Source of the DNA: Polaromonas sp. YR568
Lineage (GTDB): Bacteria; Pseudomonadota; Gammaproteobacteria; Burkholderiales; Burkholderiaceae_C
Assembly: GCF_900116715.1 (NCBI RefSeq)
Contig: NZ_FPBM01000004.1
Location: 341,608 to 405,607, forward strand
Reading direction: 5' to 3'
Length of the DNA: 64,000 nt
The position numbers were made by a program, and so were the translations under genes. Shown piece after piece: positions 61,661-64,000 of this stretch. The notes under the pieces are model-generated. The model saw only the letters and a list, made by a program, of their open reading frames with translations, did no database searches and was not told where the DNA came from. The number at the start of each line of letters is the position of its first letter. The first letter of the stretch is position 1.

Positions 61661-63763
61661 ATGTCCCGCGCTACCCCCATTCAAAACTACCGCAACATTG
61701 GTATCTCCGCGCACATTGATGCCGGCAAGACCACCACCACCGAGCGGATCCTTTTTTACACCGGCGTGAACCACAAGATTGGTGAAGTGCACGACGGCGC
61801 TGCCACCATGGACTGGATGGAGCAAGAGCAGGAGCGCGGCATCACGATTACCTCCGCTGCCACGACCTGCTTCTGGAAGGGCATGGACACGTCCCTGCCT
61901 GAGCACCGCATCAACATCATCGACACCCCGGGCCACGTGGACTTCACGATTGAAGTCGAGCGTTCCATGCGCGTGCTTGACGGCGCCTGCATGGTGTACT
62001 GCGCCGTGGGTGGCGTTCAGCCCCAGTCTGAAACCGTCTGGCGCCAGGCCAACAAGTACAAGGTTCCCCGCCTCGCGTTCGTCAACAAGATGGACCGCAC
62101 CGGCGCGAACTTCTTCAAGGTCGTCGAGCAGATGAAGCTGCGCCTGAAGGCCAGCCCTGTGCCCATGGTGATCCCCATTGGCGCCGAAGAAAACTTCACC
62201 GGCGTTGTCGACCTGATCAAGATGAAAGCCATCATCTGGGACGAAGCGTCCCAGGGCATGAAGTTCACCTACAGCGATATCCCTGCTGAACTCGTGGAAA
62301 CCGCCAAGGAATGGCGCGAAAAGATGATTGAGGCCGCGGCCGAAGCCTCCGAAGAGTTCATGAACAAGTACCTCGAAGAAGGCGACTTGACCGAAGACGA
62401 AATCAAGCTGGGCATCCGCACGCGGACCATCGCCAGCGAAATCCAGCCGATGTACTGCGGCTCCGCATTCAAGAACAAGGGCGTGCAGCGCATGCTGGAC
62501 GCTGTGATTGAATTCATGCCGTCGCCTATCGATATTCCACCCGTCAAGGGCACGGACGAAGACGAAGCGCCTGTCACCCGCAAGGCTGACGACGAAGAGA
62601 AATTCTCCGCATTGGCATTCAAGCTGATGACCGATCCGTTTGTGGGTCAGCTGACCTTCGTTCGTGTGTATTCCGGCGTCCTGAAAAAGGGCGACAGCGT
62701 CTACAACCCGGTCAAGGGCAAGAAAGAGCGTATCGGCCGTATCGTGCAGATGCACGCCAACAACCGTGAAGAAGTCAGCGAAATCCGCGCCGGCGACATC
62801 GCCGCTTGCGTGGGCCTCAAAGACGTGACCACGGGCGAAACCCTGTGCGATCCTGATGCCATCGTCATGCTCGAGCGCATGGTGTTCCCTGAGCCCGTGA
62901 TTGCGCAGGCCGTGGAACCCAAGACCAAGGCCGACCAGGAAAAAATGGGTATCGCCCTGCAGCGCCTGGCTCAGGAAGATCCATCTTTCCGCGTCAAGAC
63001 CGACGAAGAATCCGGCCAGACCATCATCGCCGGTATGGGCGAGTTGCACCTGGAAATTATTGTCGACCGCATGAAGCGTGAATTCGGCGTGGAAGCCAAC
63101 GTGGGCAAGCCGCAAGTGGCTTACCGCGAAACCATCCGCAAGACCGTGGAAGACGCCGAAGGCAAGTTTGTTCGTCAGTCCGGCGGTAAGGGCCAATACG
63201 GTCACGTCGTGCTCAAGATCGAGCCCAACGAAGCCGGCAAGGGCATTGAGTTCGTCGACGCCATCAAGGGCGGTGTGGTTCCCCGTGAATACATCCCCGC
63301 GGTCGAAAAGGGCATCAACGAAGCCGTCACGTCTGGCGTGCTGGCCGGTTACCCGGTGGTTGACGTCAAGGTCACGCTGCATTTCGGTTCGTACCACGAT
63401 GTGGACTCGAACGAACTGGCCTTCAAGATGGCTGCCATCTTCGGCTTCAAGGAAGGCTGCAAGAAGGCTGGCCCGGTAATTCTGGAGCCGATGATGGCTG
63501 TGGAAGTCGAAACGCCGGAAGACTACGCCGGCAACGTGATGGGCGATCTGTCCTCACGCCGCGGCATGGTGCAGGGCATGGAAGACATGGTCGGTGGCGG
63601 CAAGGCCATCAAGGCAGAAGTGCCGCTGTCTGAAATGTTCGGTTATTCGACCACGCTGCGCTCGATGTCGCAGGGCCGTGCAACGTACTCCATGGAGTTC
63701 AAGCACTACTCTGAAGCTCCGCGCAATGTGTCTGAAGCCATCATGGCTTCGCGCGCCAAGTAA
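61661..63763 (+). CDS. fusA: Elongation factor G
   Basis: 700 aa. GTPase motifs [22 protein letters not shown] and NKMDRTGA; domains II-V follow, ending [40 protein letters not shown] region. EF-G moves tRNAs and mRNA through the ribosome and helps recycle it. Preceded by a structured 222-bp spacer, followed by a strong terminator before tuf. Appears to be the standard EF-G rather than the FusA2 paralogue. Confidence 0.97.
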   Translation: MSRATPIQNYRNIGISAHIDAGKTTTTERILFYTGVNHKIGEVHDGAATMDWMEQEQERGITITSAATTCFWKGMDTSLPEHRINIIDTPGHVDFTIEVERSMRVLDGACMVYCAVGGVQPQSETVWRQANKYKVPRLAFVNKMDRTGANFFKVVEQMKLRLKASPVPMVIPIGAEENFTGVVDLIKMKAIIWDEASQGMKFTYSDIPAELVETAKEWREKMIEAAAEASEEFMNKYLEEGDLTEDEIKLGIRTRTIASEIQPMYCGSAFKNKGVQRMLDAVIEFMPSPIDIPPVKGTDEDEAPVTRKADDEEKFSALAFKLMTDPFVGQLTFVRVYSGVLKKGDSVYNPVKGKKERIGRIVQMHANNREEVSEIRAGDIAACVGLKDVTTGETLCDPDAIVMLERMVFPEPVIAQAVEPKTKADQEKMGIALQRLAQEDPSFRVKTDEESGQTIIAGMGELHLEIIVDRMKREFGVEANVGKPQVAYRETIRKTVEDAEGKFVRQSGGKGQYGHVVLKIEPNEAGKGIEFVDAIKGGVVPREYIPAVEKGINEAVTSGVLAGYPVVDVKVTLHFGSYHDVDSNELAFKMAAIFGFKEGCKKAGPVILEPMMAVEVETPEDYAGNVMGDLSSRRGMVQGMEDMVGGGKAIKAEVPLSEMFGYSTTLRSMSQGRATYSMEFKHYSEAPRNVSEAIMASRAK

Positions 63764-63772
63764 GTAACACTC

Positions 63773-63805
63773 GCTGCCGGCTCCTTGTGGGCCGGCAGCT
63801 TTTTT
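63773..63805 (+). terminator. Strong intrinsic terminator between fusA and tuf
   Basis: GCTGCCGGC, nine-base loop, GCCGGCAGC and six T, nine bases after the fusA stop. Confidence 0.88.
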
Positions 63806-63873
63806 CCTTGTCTGCGATTGTGTGCCACTTTGTACCCGTGCGAAGTGAATCAGCAACACAGTGCAGACGTTAA

Positions 63874-64000
<127 letters not shown>

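Overview
The window is GC-rich, densely coded chromosomal DNA from a betaproteobacterium, most likely a Comamonadaceae member of the Polaromonas/Rhodoferax/Acidovorax type. Supporting points are the gatCAB cluster divergent from mreBCD-mrdA, the str operon (rpsL-rpsG-fusA-tuf), a Bug-type solute-binding protein beside a CoA-dependent catabolic cluster, creBCD, and family-typical short intergenic repeats. I see no rRNA, tRNA, CRISPR array, prophage, insertion sequence or plasmid gene. Both ends cut through genes: the radA 3' end on the left and the tuf 5' end on the right.

Layout. 1-4.9 kb: radA end, phosphoesterase, ilvE, zinc-finger protein, heptosyltransferase waaF, carboxymuconolactone-decarboxylase-like protein. 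5.2-7.2 kb: a two-component pair. 7.4-10.8 kb: AmpG-like permease, M48 peptidase, HPP-CBS membrane protein. 11-14.8 kb: Hpt protein, hybrid kinase and stand-alone receiver. 15-17.3 kb: xthA and pyrE (divergent) and a DUF4124-like protein. 17.4-25.9 kb: gatCAB and the cell-shape genes mreBCD-mrdA. 26-30 kb: ammonium transporter with a visible sigma-54/NtrC-type control region, two hypotheticals and an orphan binding protein. 30.3-37.2 kb: a six-gene CoA-dependent catabolic operon plus a MarR regulator, followed by a GMC oxidoreductase. 39.4-43.5 kb: Mla-type lipid transport operon and a cyclic-nucleotide-binding protein. 43.7-47.8 kb: creD facing creC-creB-marC, with a perfect cre-tag before creD. 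47.9-54.2 kb: small oxidoreductases and hydrolases, GST, DUF1003, DUF2799 and CorA. 54.4-57.6 kb: hemB and hemJ back to back, separated by a probable small RNA and two repeat elements, then VanZ. 57.6-60 kb: ferredoxin, hydrolase and a D,D-carboxypeptidase. 60.2-64 kb: the str operon.

How the genes work together. Many encode envelope functions: waaF for lipopolysaccharide; mreBCD, mrdA and the carboxypeptidase for peptidoglycan and shape; AmpG for muropeptide recycling; Mla for outer-membrane lipid asymmetry; cre for envelope stress. The 30-37 kb cluster encodes a full set of enzymes to activate an aromatic enoate with CoA, hydrate, oxidise and thiolytically shorten it, then release the acid. 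Candidate operators lie at both ends of that cluster.

The most unusual material is non-coding: (1) a ~117-nt RNA candidate between hemB and hemJ with its own promoter and terminator and a CCUCC loop; (2) a ~90-bp repeat family whose copies mostly start 0-10 nt after stop codons; (3) a short GTAGCTGCTT repeat that appears to have become part of two proteins; (4) a 141-bp near-perfect palindrome; and (5) several promoter-proximal repeat arrays. All functions are inferred from reading the sequence; no database search was run.
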